This document shows, one piece after another, positions 1 to 8,424 of a DNA stretch of 64,000 bases. Made by a program: the position numbers and the translations under genes. Source of the DNA: Mycobacterium sp. URHB0044 (lineage in GTDB: Bacteria; Actinomycetota; Actinomycetes; Mycobacteriales; Mycobacteriaceae); the NCBI RefSeq assembly GCF_000620625.1, contig NZ_JIAW01000028.1, forward strand, positions 20,813-84,812. The letters are read 5' to 3'. Under the pieces are notes generated by a model. That model searched no databases and was not told the DNA's origin. It saw only the letters and a list, made by a program, of their open reading frames with translations. Numbering within the stretch: position 1 is the stretch's first letter; each line of letters starts with the position of its first letter.

Positions 1-339
1 CCGAAGTCGCCGATTGGTGGCCTCGAGACCGGTATTGGCCGCGCGGAGTTCGTCATTGGCCGCTTGCAATTCCGTGTTGTGGTCCTCGACCTCCAGGATG
101 CGTGCGATGCCTGCGATGTTGACGCCGGCATCCACGAGGCTGGTGATGCGCTTCAACCGCTCCAGGTCGTCAGCGCTGTAGCGACGGGTGCCGCCTTCGG
201 TGCGCGACGGGTTGAGCAGACCGTGGCGTTCCCAGAGCCGCAGTGACTGGGTGCCTGCGCCCGCAAGTTCGGCCGCCACCGAGATCCCATAGACGCCTTG
301 GTCGGCGGGAGGGCCGGTTCGGTCGGGCTCGTCGGTCAT
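1..339 (-). CDS. MerR/HspR-type transcriptional regulator (partial, 3' end outside window)
   Basis: Only the first 113 codons are in the window; the rest lies to the left of position 1. A winged-helix MerR DNA-binding region is visible at residues 19-67: SVAAELAGAGTQSLRLWE, then the wing RRYSADDLERLKRI. A Glu/Asn-rich helical stretch follows (residues 83-113), as in the HspR coiled coil. The start is the ATG at 339-337. The gene is divergent from hsp18 with 127 bp between the start codons, so it most likely represses or senses for hsp18. M. tuberculosis HspR has the same ISVAAELAG beginning of the HTH. Whether this is HspR itself or a MerR paralogue dedicated to hsp18 cannot be settled without the C-terminus. 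Confidence 0.85.
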   Translation of the reverse strand, partial: MTDEPDRTGPPADQGVYGISVAAELAGAGTQSLRLWERHGLLNPSRTEGGTRRYSADDLERLKRITSLVDAGVNIAGIARILEVEDHNTELQAANDELRAANTGLEATNRRLR

Positions 340-373
340 CGCCACACCTCATCAAGAAAATCCCGTTTGGACT

Positions 374-424
374 CTTGCCTGATCTTAGCGGCAGTGCTAT
401 AAGAAATATATGCCTGTTGGCATA
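374..424 (+). promoter_or_regulatory. hsp18 promoter with operator-like palindrome
   Basis: A CTTGCC box (374-379) and CTATAA (397-402) are separated by 17 bp and fit a -35/-10 pair for hsp18. A perfect inverted repeat, TATGCC-tgtt-GGCATA (409-424), sits at the expected transcription start, where a bound repressor would block initiation. It does not match the HAIR element used by classical HspR (CTTGAGT-N7-ACTCAAG), so the divergent MerR-type protein may read a different site. Confidence 0.5.
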
Positions 425-466
425 GGTTATGAGTGACATCTGACATACACGTTGGAGGTGACCACC

Positions 467-886
467 ATGCTGATGCGTACTGATCCATTCCGAGACCTCG
501 ACCGCCTCACCCAACAAGTGCTGGGCACGGCGGCACGTCCCGTAGTGATGCCGATGGACGCCTGGCGGGACGGCGAAGAGTTCGTCGTCGAATTCGACCT
601 GCCCGGCGTCGCCCCCGACTCACTGGACCTGGACGTCGAACGCAACGTCGTCACGGTCCGCGCGGAGCGCCCCCGCCTCGACCCCGATCGCGAGATGCTG
701 GCCTCCGAGCGCCAGCGCGGGGTGTTCAGCCGGCAGCTGGTCCTCGGCGAGAACCTGGACACCGACCGGATCGACGCGTCCTACGAGGAAGGCGTCTTGC
801 GGCTGAGAATCCCGGTCGCCGAGCGGGCGAAGCCCCGCAAGATCAACATCGAGCGGAGCAACGGGCACGCTGCCATCAACGCCTGA
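467..886 (+). CDS. hsp18: Hsp20/alpha-crystallin small heat-shock protein (18-kDa antigen type)
   Basis: This 139-residue small heat-shock protein is an ATP-independent holdase that binds unfolding cytoplasmic proteins under stress. The N-terminus MLMRTDPFRDLDRL and the alpha-crystallin core (about residues 33-128), with AWRDGEEFVVEFDLPGV and the closing GVLRLRIPVAE, closely resemble the M. leprae 18-kDa antigen. The ATG at 467 was chosen over an in-frame TTG at 452 because a strong ribosome site (GGAGGTG, 454-460) ends six bases before it. It is divergent from a MerR/HspR-type regulator, with a palindrome in the shared promoter, so it is probably repressed until heat or redox stress. The tail NGHAAINA is shorter than in M. 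leprae as recalled. Confidence 0.93.
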   Translation: MLMRTDPFRDLDRLTQQVLGTAARPVVMPMDAWRDGEEFVVEFDLPGVAPDSLDLDVERNVVTVRAERPRLDPDREMLASERQRGVFSRQLVLGENLDTDRIDASYEEGVLRLRIPVAERAKPRKINIERSNGHAAINA

Positions 887-916
887 TCGGCCGGTGGGAC
901 GAGGCAGGTGGTTGCG

Positions 917-1219
917 ATGACGCACGACCCCTTCGGGACGGTCGACACGAGCGACTATGCCTCCGGCGAGGTCCTGTGCCTCCTGGACCGAGACGTGACC
1001 GAGCTGTTCGCCGACGTCGACGCGATTCTGTGCGCCGCGCTGCAACCGCGCCGACGCCCACCGGCACCTCCGGCCACCGGGTGTGCCCTTGACGGGCCCC
1101 GGTGGGCCGGATGGTCGTTGGACGGATCCGCCCGCGCACGTCGTGAGTGGACCCGCCGACATGCCGGACCGGTTAGGGCGACGCAGCGCGGCCCTCCGGA
1201 GCCACGCTGGTCGAACTGA
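917..1219 (+). CDS. Small hypothetical protein with Arg/Pro-rich tail
   Basis: This 100-residue protein has no recognised function. It starts at ATG 917 behind GAGGCAGG (901-908) and lies 30 bp after hsp18 on the same strand, so it may be co-transcribed with it. The N-terminal half is acidic (SGEVLCLLDRDVTELFADVD) and contains a cysteine in AILCAAL. The second half is basic and proline-rich (PRRRPPAPPATGCAL ... RATQRGPPEPR). Short proteins with this DVTxLF...AILCAAL...RRPPAPP layout are, as I recall, scattered through mycobacteria without a function. The reading frame is plausible but in such GC-rich DNA it could be spurious; the ribosome site is the main support. Confidence 0.5.
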   Translation: MTHDPFGTVDTSDYASGEVLCLLDRDVTELFADVDAILCAALQPRRRPPAPPATGCALDGPRWAGWSLDGSARARREWTRRHAGPVRATQRGPPEPRWSN

Positions 1220-1260
1220 CGAGAGGAAGGTGAGGAGATCACACAGTGGAACGGCGGCTA

Positions 1261-1343
1261 CGGTCTGCCCCCTTTGCGCACGATGGGCGCGTTGAAGTAC
1301 TGGACGCGCCAGTGCCCGTTCGGTGAATGATCGGGGCAGACCG
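1261..1343. repeat. Nested inverted repeat between hypothetical gene and purH
   Basis: An 11-bp perfect inverted repeat (CGGTCTGCCCC at 1261-1271, GGGGCAGACCG at 1333-1343) encloses a second perfect stem (ACTGG 1299-1303, CCAGT 1309-1313). It lies in the 147-bp gap between convergent genes (purH ends at 1367), so it may be a bidirectional terminator or a small structured RNA. There is no U-tract on either strand. Confidence 0.4.
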
Positions 1344-1366
1344 CCAGCCGCCCAATCCAATTGGCG

Positions 1367-2956
1367 CTAATGCGCGAAGTGGCGGGCACCCGTCAGGTAC
1401 AGCGTGATGCCCGCCGCCTCAGCGGCTTGAGTCACGATGTCGTCGCGCATCGATCCGCCCGGATGGACGATCGCCTGCACGCCCGCCGCCGTCAACGTCT
1501 CCAGCCCGTCGGGGAACGGGAAGAACGCGTCGGATGCCGCGACCGAGCCGGGCACCCTGTCGCCGCCGCGCTCGACCGCCAGCCGTGCCGCGTCGACGCG
1601 ATTGACCTGACCCATGCCGACGCCGATGGTCGCACCGCCCTTGGCGATGACGATCGCGTTGGACTTCACCGCACGGCAGGTGCGCCAGGCGAACACCAGA
1701 TCGGCCAACGTGTCTGGGTCAGCCGGTGAGCCGGTGGCCAGCGTCCAGTTGGTCGAGTCGTCGCCTTCGGCATCGATTGCATCGCGCTGTTGCGCCAGCA
1801 GTCCGCCGCTGATCTGACGGAACTCGGTGCCGCCCACCAGGGGCTCGGCGGCCACCAGCACGCGAATGTTCTTCTTGCGCGCCAAGATGTCCACGGCGCC
1901 CGGATCATAGGCGGGCGCGATGATGACCTCGGTGAAGATGTCGGCGACCGTCTCGGCCATCTCGACGCTGACGGCCGTGTTGGCCGCGATGACGCCGCCG
2001 AACGCACTGAGTGGATCGCACTCGTGGGCCTTGCGGTGCGCATCGGCGACCGACACCGACGACACGGCGATGCCGCACGGGTTGGCGTGTTTGATGATCG
2101 CGACGCAGACGTCTTCGTGGTCGAACGCCGCGCGCCATGCCGCGTCGGCGTCGGTGAAGTTGTTGTAGGACATCTCCTTACCGTGCAGCTGCTGCGCCTG
2201 CGCCAGACCGGGCCACGCGCTGGCGTCGGTGTACAACGCGGCGCTCTGGTGCGGGTTCTCGCCGTAGCGCAGCACCGCCGAACGACGCCAGGTGCCCGCG
2301 AACCACTGCGGCAGCGATGCGGGGGCCTCGGATCGTTCCGGGGACAGCGTCGAGCCCATCCACGTCGCCACCGCGACGTCGTACTCCGCGGTGTGGCGGA
2401 ACGCCAACGACGCCAACCGCTTTCGCTCGGCGAGCGTGAAGCCACCCGCTCGCACGGCGGCGAGCACGCCGTCATATCCGAGCGGCTCGACCACCACTGC
2501 GACGCTGGGATGGTTCTTGGCCGCGGCGCGCACCATCGACGGCCCGCCGATGTCGATCTGCTCGACGCACTCGTCCTCGCTCGCGCCCGACTCGACCGTC
2601 TCGGTGAACGGGTAGAGGTTGACCACCACCAATTCGAAGGCGGCGACGCCGAGCTCCTGCAGCGCGGCAAGGTGCTCCGGCTTGCGGGTATCGGCGAGCA
2701 GACCGGCGTGCACGTGCGGGTGCAACGTCTTGACCCGGCCGTCGAGCACCTCGGGAAAACCGGTGACGTCCTCGACCGGGGTCACCGGAACACCAGCTGC
2801 CGCAATGGTCTTCGCCGTCGACCCGGTGGATACGATGGCCACGCCCGCCTCGTGCAGCCCGAGCGCGAGATCCGCAAGGCCCGTCTTGTCGTAGACGCTG
2901 ATCAGCGCCCGCCGAATGGGGCGCCTGCCGTCCGGCTGGCCCTCGTGTTCCGTCAT
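1367..2956 (-). CDS. purH: Bifunctional AICAR formyltransferase / IMP cyclohydrolase
   Basis: PurH carries out the last two steps of de novo IMP synthesis in the cytoplasm: formylation of AICAR with 10-formyl-THF, then ring closure. The 529-residue length is right for the family. The N-terminal MGS-like IMP cyclohydrolase domain begins RRALISVYDKTGLADLA and includes VKTLHPHVHAGLL (about residues 75-90). The C-terminal transformylase domain carries the KHANPCG motif and ends in SDAFFPFPDGLETL and VHPGGSMRDD. The ATG at 2956 overlaps the purN stop codon by 4 bp (ATGA), so the two are translationally coupled; a GTG at 2983 is the less likely alternative. Order and coupling match M. tuberculosis Rv0956-Rv0957. 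Confidence 0.97.
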   Translation of the reverse strand: MTEHEGQPDGRRPIRRALISVYDKTGLADLALGLHEAGVAIVSTGSTAKTIAAAGVPVTPVEDVTGFPEVLDGRVKTLHPHVHAGLLADTRKPEHLAALQELGVAAFELVVVNLYPFTETVESGASEDECVEQIDIGGPSMVRAAAKNHPSVAVVVEPLGYDGVLAAVRAGGFTLAERKRLASLAFRHTAEYDVAVATWMGSTLSPERSEAPASLPQWFAGTWRRSAVLRYGENPHQSAALYTDASAWPGLAQAQQLHGKEMSYNNFTDADAAWRAAFDHEDVCVAIIKHANPCGIAVSSVSVADAHRKAHECDPLSAFGGVIAANTAVSVEMAETVADIFTEVIIAPAYDPGAVDILARKKNIRVLVAAEPLVGGTEFRQISGGLLAQQRDAIDAEGDDSTNWTLATGSPADPDTLADLVFAWRTCRAVKSNAIVIAKGGATIGVGMGQVNRVDAARLAVERGGDRVPGSVAASDAFFPFPDGLETLTAAGVQAIVHPGGSMRDDIVTQAAEAAGITLYLTGARHFAH

Positions 2957-3582
2957 CCCATGGCCGCCTTTCGTCCCGTCCACGTCACGCCGCGTGTTGC
3001 CATCGCGGCGAGCACATCCACCAACAACCGTCGTTCGACGACCTTGATCCGCTCGTGCAGGCTGGCCTCGTCGTCGCCGTCGAGCACCGCCACCGCCTCC
3101 TGCGCCAGGATCGGCCCGGTGTCGACGCCCTCGTCAACCAGATGCACGGTGCAACCCGTGAGCCGGACACCGTAGGTCAGTGCCTCGAGCACCGCGTGAG
3201 CGCCGGGGAACGCGGGCAGCAGGGCCGGATGCGTGTTGACCACCCGGCCCAGGAAACGGGAAAGGAACTCCCGCCCAAGGATCTTCATGAAGCCCGCCGA
3301 CACCACCAGGTCGGGCCGATGCTCCGCCGTCGCGGCCGTGATGGCGGCGTCCCACGCCGCGCGATCGGGATGGTCTCCGAGGCGCACGGTGTAACCCGGC
3401 ACCGAGGCCTCCGCCGCCACGTCGAGCGCACGGCACGCACGATCCGTACCGACCGCAACCACCCGCGCCGGGTAGTCGCCAGTCGCGGCGTCCAACAACG
3501 ACTCCAACAATGAACCCGTGCCCGACGCCAGGACCACCAGCCGCGCCGGCGCACTCGGGGGCACGCGGAGCTCAGGCAGCAC
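2953..3582 (-). CDS. purN: Phosphoribosylglycinamide formyltransferase
   Basis: PurN transfers the formyl group of 10-formyl-THF to GAR, the third step of purine synthesis. The 209-residue product shows the nucleotide-binding start RLVVLASGTGSLLESLL, the GFMKILG segment, the catalytic region NTHPALLPAFPGAHAV (Asn and His of the active site) and HLVDEGVDTGPILAQ with the conserved Asp. The start is GTG at 3582, giving a peptide (LPELRVPPSAPARLV) that aligns from its beginning with the recalled M. tuberculosis PurN. It is followed by purH with an ATGA overlap and preceded by perM with a 9-bp gap, so the three are probably one transcript. Confidence 0.96.
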   Translation of the reverse strand: MLPELRVPPSAPARLVVLASGTGSLLESLLDAATGDYPARVVAVGTDRACRALDVAAEASVPGYTVRLGDHPDRAAWDAAITAATAEHRPDLVVSAGFMKILGREFLSRFLGRVVNTHPALLPAFPGAHAVLEALTYGVRLTGCTVHLVDEGVDTGPILAQEAVAVLDGDDEASLHERIKVVERRLLVDVLAAMATRGVTWTGRKAAMG

Positions 3583-3591
3583 GGGTGCAGC

Positions 3592-5016
3592 CTAATCGGC
3601 CGGTCTGCGCGCCTCGTCGCTGGTGGCGTCCGGCTGGGAGATCTCGGCGTCGTCGTCGGTGATGAAGTGCGCCTCGGGGTCGTCGTCGAGATCGTGATGA
3701 CGCACCGCACGGGGCACGTCGTCGAACGGAGGTGCGGCGAACACCGGCTCGGTCTCCGCCTCCTCGACGACGGGTGCGTCGAATTCCACGGGTTCGTCGA
3801 ATTCGACGGGTTCATCGGGCTCGACGGGTTCATCGGGCTCGTCAGGCAGTGGCGCTGCCACGACGACGGGCGCGGGCCTCGGCTTGGGACGCCGGGCGAT
3901 GCCGCCGGTCATCGCGACGGTCAGGCCGCCGATCCCGACGAACCACAGGAAGACGGCCGGACCGAAGGTGGCCTGGTCGACGCCCACGTCACCGAAGTTT
4001 CCCAGCTTCCCCCCGCCCGCGTAACCGAGCAGCGCCATGACGACGGCGGCCAGCGCCGACGCCACCGCCAGCTTGGCCGCTGCCAGCGGCAAGGTCAGGG
4101 GCCGCCGCGCACACTGCTGGCCGACCGCGACCGCCGAGGCGGCGGCCACGATGAGCAGTGCCACCCAGACGGGCCCCAGCGGCGGAGAGGGAACGGCGGC
4201 GAGCACCGGCACCGCGGGAACGTCACCGCCGAGGACGGTGAAGGAGCTGAACGTGGCCAGCCCGATGTGCGCGCTGGACCCGACCGCGACGGCAGCCGTG
4301 CCGACGATGACGTTGGGCACGTACAGCACCGACAGCAGCGTGAGACTGAACTGGCCGAACACCGAGTCCGTGATGGCGTACAGATCGTGCATCGTCGCCC
4401 AGTGCACGACCATCGATCCGACCGCGACCACGCCGGAGAGCCCGAACAGCGCCAGAACCCCGGCTGCCGCCGCCCGCACGGCCTCCGGCAGCCAGCCCGG
4501 CACCTGCGCGGCCATCGAGGGACGCCGCACCACGCGCGACCCGACGCCGATCACCGCACCGATGAGGTGCACCGCCAGCACGCCGCCGAAGGCGCGCAGC
4601 GCGCTCGGCGTCTGAAGTTCGGTCAGGACGGACGACGCGTCGTGGATGATCGCCAACGCGATCGCGGCGATCAGCATCGGCCCGCCGACCGCTGACGCGA
4701 CCACCCAGCGGACGACGAACCAGGAGCTGCCGGGGCGCAGGGCCGCAGCTGTGGTGCGGGCGGCGCCGAACACCATCGCGAGCACGGGAAGCAGCGGCAT
4801 CACACCGAGTTCGCGGCCACCGATGGAGACCGGGACCTGATGGACGCCGAGCCACGTGGTGGCGATCGCGCCGGACGCGCCCGTCATGTCGCTGTTGACG
4901 ATCAGCAACTGCAGCAGAACTACCGCTGCGATGATGACCAGCGCGATCACTGACGGCCCGAACGCGACCCTGAGCAGGTCGCGGGCCTGACGGGTGCCGA
5001 CTGGCCGGTTGTCCAC
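3592..5016 (-). CDS. perM: PerM-like polytopic membrane protein (DUF6350 family)
   Basis: This integral membrane protein of about 474 residues has roughly nine or ten hydrophobic segments, starting with VIALVIIAAVVLLQLLIV near the N-terminus. It ends in a long acidic, Pro/Glu/Asp-rich cytoplasmic tail (EPDEPVEPDEPVEFDEPVEF, about residues 387-406), encoded by a short in-gene repeat. The family includes M. tuberculosis PerM (Rv0955), needed for cell division during chronic infection, where it stabilises divisome proteins. Synteny with purN-purH is exactly as in Rv0955-0957. The GTG at 5016 (VDNRPVGTRQARD) was chosen because it matches the family's start; an in-frame GTG at 5037 is possible. 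The acidic repeat tail looks longer than in M. tuberculosis, from memory. Confidence 0.85.
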   Translation of the reverse strand: MDNRPVGTRQARDLLRVAFGPSVIALVIIAAVVLLQLLIVNSDMTGASGAIATTWLGVHQVPVSIGGRELGVMPLLPVLAMVFGAARTTAAALRPGSSWFVVRWVVASAVGGPMLIAAIALAIIHDASSVLTELQTPSALRAFGGVLAVHLIGAVIGVGSRVVRRPSMAAQVPGWLPEAVRAAAAGVLALFGLSGVVAVGSMVVHWATMHDLYAITDSVFGQFSLTLLSVLYVPNVIVGTAAVAVGSSAHIGLATFSSFTVLGGDVPAVPVLAAVPSPPLGPVWVALLIVAAASAVAVGQQCARRPLTLPLAAAKLAVASALAAVVMALLGYAGGGKLGNFGDVGVDQATFGPAVFLWFVGIGGLTVAMTGGIARRPKPRPAPVVVAAPLPDEPDEPVEPDEPVEFDEPVEFDAPVVEEAETEPVFAAPPFDDVPRAVRHHDLDDDPEAHFITDDDAEISQPDATSDEARRPAD

Positions 5017-5077
5017 TAGACGCGTCGCTCCTCGCACGAGCTGGTGCGCGCGAACACGGCATGCGCGCCGCTAGTGA

Positions 5078-5956
5078 TTATGACGGCGGAGGAGCCGATT
5101 GCTGCGTAGCGGGCTGCTGTGGCTGTCCCGATTGTTGCGACGACCCCTGAGTCCCCTGGTTTCCGGACCCGCCGGAGGACTGGGGTTGGCCGAAGGTCGG
5201 GAAGCCGGTCGGAGGGGTGGGCGGACCGGAATGCTGCTGCGGGTTCTGGGATTGGAAGCCGCCGGTCGACGGGTTGCCCGGGTACCCCTGGCCCTGGCCG
5301 TACTGCGGCTGGTAGCCCGGCCGCTGCTGCCCACCCTGTTGCTGCGGGTACTGGCCCGGGTGCTGCTGCTGGCCCTGGGGTTGGCCGTAGTAACCGCCAG
5401 GCGCGCCGTACGGGTTGTACTGCTGCTGTTGGTCGTACTTGGGCTTTGGCGCGGGCGCGGTGATGACGCCGGCGTCCAGCAGCAACCACGCCACCGCGGC
5501 GATGGCCTGCAGCAGGCTGAATGCGATGACCAGGTACAGCGCCCAGTCGATGGTGGCGCCGCTGGGCGCGTTGATCACCTCGGCGATGACCAACAGGAAG
5601 GCCAGGACGGCGACGACAGCGACGACCCCGACGAAGTTGCGCTGCTTGGGCACCAGGCTCACCCCGGCCAGAAGCGCGGCCAGGACCGCAGCCACCAGGG
5701 CGATGCCCAGGCCCAGGGTGCTACCGCTGGCGGACCCGAGCTGAGGAAACTCCGAGTTGGAGATGGTGAACTGCGGGCCGAAGCTCGACAGGTAGACCGC
5801 GAGGCCGAGCACCGCGACGGCGGCGGCCAGGTACAGGGGCAGCTTGCTCGCGGCCGGGGTCTCGGATTCTGGCGCCGTGGACAACTGCTGCGTCTGCGCG
5901 GAGAACTGCGTCGTTGGGGTGGATGAATAACCGGGGCTACCTGGCGGGTAGGTCAT
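5078..5956 (-). CDS. DUF5336 membrane protein, 34-kDa antigen homologue
   Basis: This 292-residue protein corresponds to M. tuberculosis Rv0954. It begins MTYPPGSPGY and has four hydrophobic helices between about residues 35 and 150 (for example YLAAAVAVLGLAVYLSSFGP and LGIALVAAVLAALLAGVSLV). A long low-complexity Gln/Pro/Gly/Tyr tail follows, with repeated QQ, PQ and YGQ units (about residues 160-292). Work on Rv0954 places it at the growing pole and septum; the same role is inferred here from family and synteny with perM. The ATG at 5956 has a strong ribosome site (AGGAGAGG) just before it. The gap to perM is about 60 bp. Confidence 0.88.
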   Translation of the reverse strand: MTYPPGSPGYSSTPTTQFSAQTQQLSTAPESETPAASKLPLYLAAAVAVLGLAVYLSSFGPQFTISNSEFPQLGSASGSTLGLGIALVAAVLAALLAGVSLVPKQRNFVGVVAVVAVLAFLLVIAEVINAPSGATIDWALYLVIAFSLLQAIAAVAWLLLDAGVITAPAPKPKYDQQQQYNPYGAPGGYYGQPQGQQQHPGQYPQQQGGQQRPGYQPQYGQGQGYPGNPSTGGFQSQNPQQHSGPPTPPTGFPTFGQPQSSGGSGNQGTQGSSQQSGQPQQPATQQSAPPPS

Positions 5957-6066
5957 GACCTCTCCTGTGCTCGATTCGACCATCCACGCTAGCGCACGGC
6001 CGCGCGGGCCAAAACGCCCTGCGGCGCATCGGACCCGCACCGGCGCCGCGAGCAAACCGTCCGCGT

Positions 6067-7197
6067 TCAGACCGAGACGAGCACCGGCGCGTCGCTCGAA
6101 TTCTGTTCGGACTCCTCGATTTCACGCACCAGCGGCAGGACGTTGGAGCCGAAGTACTCGATCTCCTCCTGAAAGTGGAGGAAACCGCCGAGGATCAGGT
6201 CGACGCCGCGTTTGCGGTAGGCCGCGATGCGTTCGGCGATCTGCTCGGGCGTCCCGATCAGCTGGGTGCGGAACCCGTCGTTGTACTGCACCAAGTCCTC
6301 GAACGACGAGTCGGCCCACATGCCCTTCTTGTCGCCCGTCGAGTTGCCCGCCTGCTGCACGGCACCACGGAAACCCTCGACGGCGGGCTTGTTGGCCTTG
6401 TCGATGATCTCCCGGAGCGTGTCCTTCGCCTCCTTCTCGGTGTCCCTGGCGATGATGAAGCCGTTCAGCCCCACCTTCACCTCGCGGTTGACCGTGCGGG
6501 CATGGTCTCGGACCTCGACGACCTGTTCGGAGATGCCGTCGAAGTCCTTGCCGTTGGAGAAGTACCAGTCGGAGTAGAGCCCGCCGTTGCGGCGCGCGGC
6601 CGTCGAGTTACCGCCCTGGAACAGTTCGGGGTTGGGCCGCTCGGGCGTGTTGAGGGGCTTGGGCTTCAACGTGAAGTCGTGGATGCGGTAGAAGTCGCCG
6701 CGGAAGTCCACGTCGTCCTCGGTCCAGATCTTGCGCAGCACCTGCAGGAACTCCGCGCTGCGGCGGTAGCGCTCGTCGTGCTCCAGCCACGGCTCGCCCA
6801 GGTGGGTGAACTCGTCCTTGAACCAGCCCGAGACGACGTTGACGGCGAAGCGCCCGTTGCTCAGGTGATCGGCGGTGGCGCCGAGCTTGGCGAGTACTGC
6901 CGGCTGCCACAGTCCCGGATGGACGGCGGCGATGACCTTGAGCCGTTCGGTGGCCAACAGCAGCGCCAGGCTGAAGCTGGTGGACTCGTGCTGGAATTCG
7001 GCGCCGTAGCTGGCCTCGTACCGGACCTGGGACAGCGCGTACTCGAATCCGTTGTTCTCCGCGGTCTGCGCGAGCTTCTTGTTGTACTCGTAATTCCAGT
7101 CGGTGCGCTGTTCGATGTCACTGGTCACCAGACCGCCGCTGACGTTGGGCACCCAGTAGGCGAACTTGACGTGATCGGCGATGCGTTCGGTGGTCAT
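6067..7197 (-). CDS. sfnG: FMNH2-dependent monooxygenase, dimethylsulfone (SfnG) type
   Basis: This 376-residue luciferase-like monooxygenase is of the SsuD/SfnG branch, which oxidises dimethylsulfone to methanesulfinate with FMNH2 supplied by a separate reductase, so that sulfur can be scavenged. Signature stretches are KFAYWVPNVSGGLVTSDIEQ near the start, GAEFQHESTSFSLALLLAT, VNVVSGWFKDEFTHLGEPW (flavin/substrate region, about residues 135-155), NPELFQGGNS and the C-terminal GFLHFQEEIEYFGSNVLPLV. These match recalled SfnG sequences better than SsuD. The ATG at 7197 was preferred to an in-frame start at 7218. It lies 57 bp downstream of the decarboxylase on the same strand, although the biochemical link is not obvious. 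The exact sulfone substrate is inferred. Confidence 0.82.
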   Translation of the reverse strand: MTTERIADHVKFAYWVPNVSGGLVTSDIEQRTDWNYEYNKKLAQTAENNGFEYALSQVRYEASYGAEFQHESTSFSLALLLATERLKVIAAVHPGLWQPAVLAKLGATADHLSNGRFAVNVVSGWFKDEFTHLGEPWLEHDERYRRSAEFLQVLRKIWTEDDVDFRGDFYRIHDFTLKPKPLNTPERPNPELFQGGNSTAARRNGGLYSDWYFSNGKDFDGISEQVVEVRDHARTVNREVKVGLNGFIIARDTEKEAKDTLREIIDKANKPAVEGFRGAVQQAGNSTGDKKGMWADSSFEDLVQYNDGFRTQLIGTPEQIAERIAAYRKRGVDLILGGFLHFQEEIEYFGSNVLPLVREIEESEQNSSDAPVLVSV

Positions 7198-7254
7198 GGT
7201 GTGCCATCCCAGCAACACCGGACCACGGCGTCACGGGTAACGATCGGGATGAAC

Positions 7255-8424
7255 CTAAGGGTGGGACACCACGATGGGCGTCTCCGCGATGCCGTTGAAT
7301 CGCGACGAGGTCACCGACGTGTAGGCGCCCATCATCGGGCTGACGACGACGTCGCCGACGTTCAGCGCGGGCATCGGGTAGTCCCGCGCGACGACGTCGA
7401 CGCTGTCGCAGGTGGGCCCGGCGAGGGTGACGTCCTCGAGTGGCATGCAGTGGCGGTCCCCGTCGACTTCGTCGAGCGCGAGGATCGGCGGGTGGACGTC
7501 CTCGGTCATCACGTTGGAGTAGCTGCCGTACAGGCCGTCGTCGAGGTAGTGCCACGTCCGGCCCGCCCGGATGGCGCTGCCGACGACGCTGGTCAGCAGC
7601 GTCATGCAGTCCGCGACGAGGAAGCGGCCCGGTTCGGCGAGCAGGGTGAGGTTCCTGCGACGCGGCCCCAGCACGTCGTCGACGACGTCGGCGATGGCGC
7701 CGATGGGCGGGGCGTCCTCGCGGTAGGACACGGGAAAGCCGCCACCGATGTCGATGGTCGACACGTGCAGTCCCAGCGTCCGCTCGACGTGTCGGGTCAG
7801 CTCCAGCGTCGCCTGCAACGCGTCCCGGAAGGGCTGCACCGACGAACCCTGGCTGCCGACGTGGAAGCTGAAGCCCGCGAATTGAACCCCGGCTGCGACG
7901 ACGTGTTTGACGAGCAGTTCCGCCTCGGCCGGGTCGGTGCCGAACTTCGACGACAGGTCCGACTTCGCCGTCGGATTCGGGAACGCCAGGCGCACCAGTA
8001 TCCGGATGTCCGATTCCCGTCCGACGAACTTCTGTGCCTCACAAGGGTTGTCGACGACGAACGTGCGGACGCCGCACTTGTAGGCGTAGTCGATGTCGGT
8101 GGCCTTCTTGATCGGATGCGTATGGATGCAACGGGCCATGGGAACGCCGAGTGACCGCACCAGGTCGACTTCGGCGCTGCTTGCGACGTCGAAGCTGCTG
8201 CCGCATGCCGCCAGCACGGTCAACACGGCGGGGTGCGGCAGGGCCTTGACCGCATAGTGCAGTCGGAAGCCGCGCAACCGCTCGGTGAGAAGCGAGTACT
8301 GCGCGGCCACACGGTAGGGGTCCAGCACGAGTAGCGGGGTGCCGTGTCGGGCGACGAGTTCCCGCCACTGCGTGCTGCTGCGCCGCAGCGCGTCCCTAAG
8401 CTGCGACCGGCGCTGCGGATCCAT
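7255..8424 (-). CDS. PLP-dependent decarboxylase, ornithine/diaminopimelate (fold type III) family
   Basis: This 389-residue alanine-racemase-fold decarboxylase would make a polyamine (for example putrescine from ornithine) by removing CO2 from a basic amino acid. The PLP lysine is K60 in LHYAVKALP, the phosphate-binding glycine loop is IGGGFPVSYRE (about residues 226-236), EPGRF is at 264-268, and the catalytic Cys-Asp pair is C339/D340 in AGPTCDSVD. The short PTCDSVD motif and the length favour an ornithine- or lysine-decarboxylase-like enzyme over LysA. The start ATG has a strong ribosome site (GGAGGTGGG) and lies 29 bp inside the 3' end of the upstream membrane-protein gene. Substrate not proven by sequence. 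Confidence 0.85.
   Translation of the reverse strand: MDPQRRSQLRDALRRSSTQWRELVARHGTPLLVLDPYRVAAQYSLLTERLRGFRLHYAVKALPHPAVLTVLAACGSSFDVASSAEVDLVRSLGVPMARCIHTHPIKKATDIDYAYKCGVRTFVVDNPCEAQKFVGRESDIRILVRLAFPNPTAKSDLSSKFGTDPAEAELLVKHVVAAGVQFAGFSFHVGSQGSSVQPFRDALQATLELTRHVERTLGLHVSTIDIGGGFPVSYREDAPPIGAIADVVDDVLGPRRRNLTLLAEPGRFLVADCMTLLTSVVGSAIRAGRTWHYLDDGLYGSYSNVMTEDVHPPILALDEVDGDRHCMPLEDVTLAGPTCDSVDVVARDYPMPALNVGDVVVSPMMGAYTSVTSSRFNGIAETPIVVSHP

Noticed and set aside
3781..3840. Tandem 15-bp-type repeats near 3.8 kb as a mobile repeat
   Set aside because: They lie inside perM and encode the acidic Pro/Glu/Asp tail.
6175..8154. Long plus-strand open frame of 659 codons
   Set aside because: It is antisense to the SfnG-like and decarboxylase genes, rich in Arg/Val/Asp from GC-rich shadowing, and shows no domain or ribosome site.
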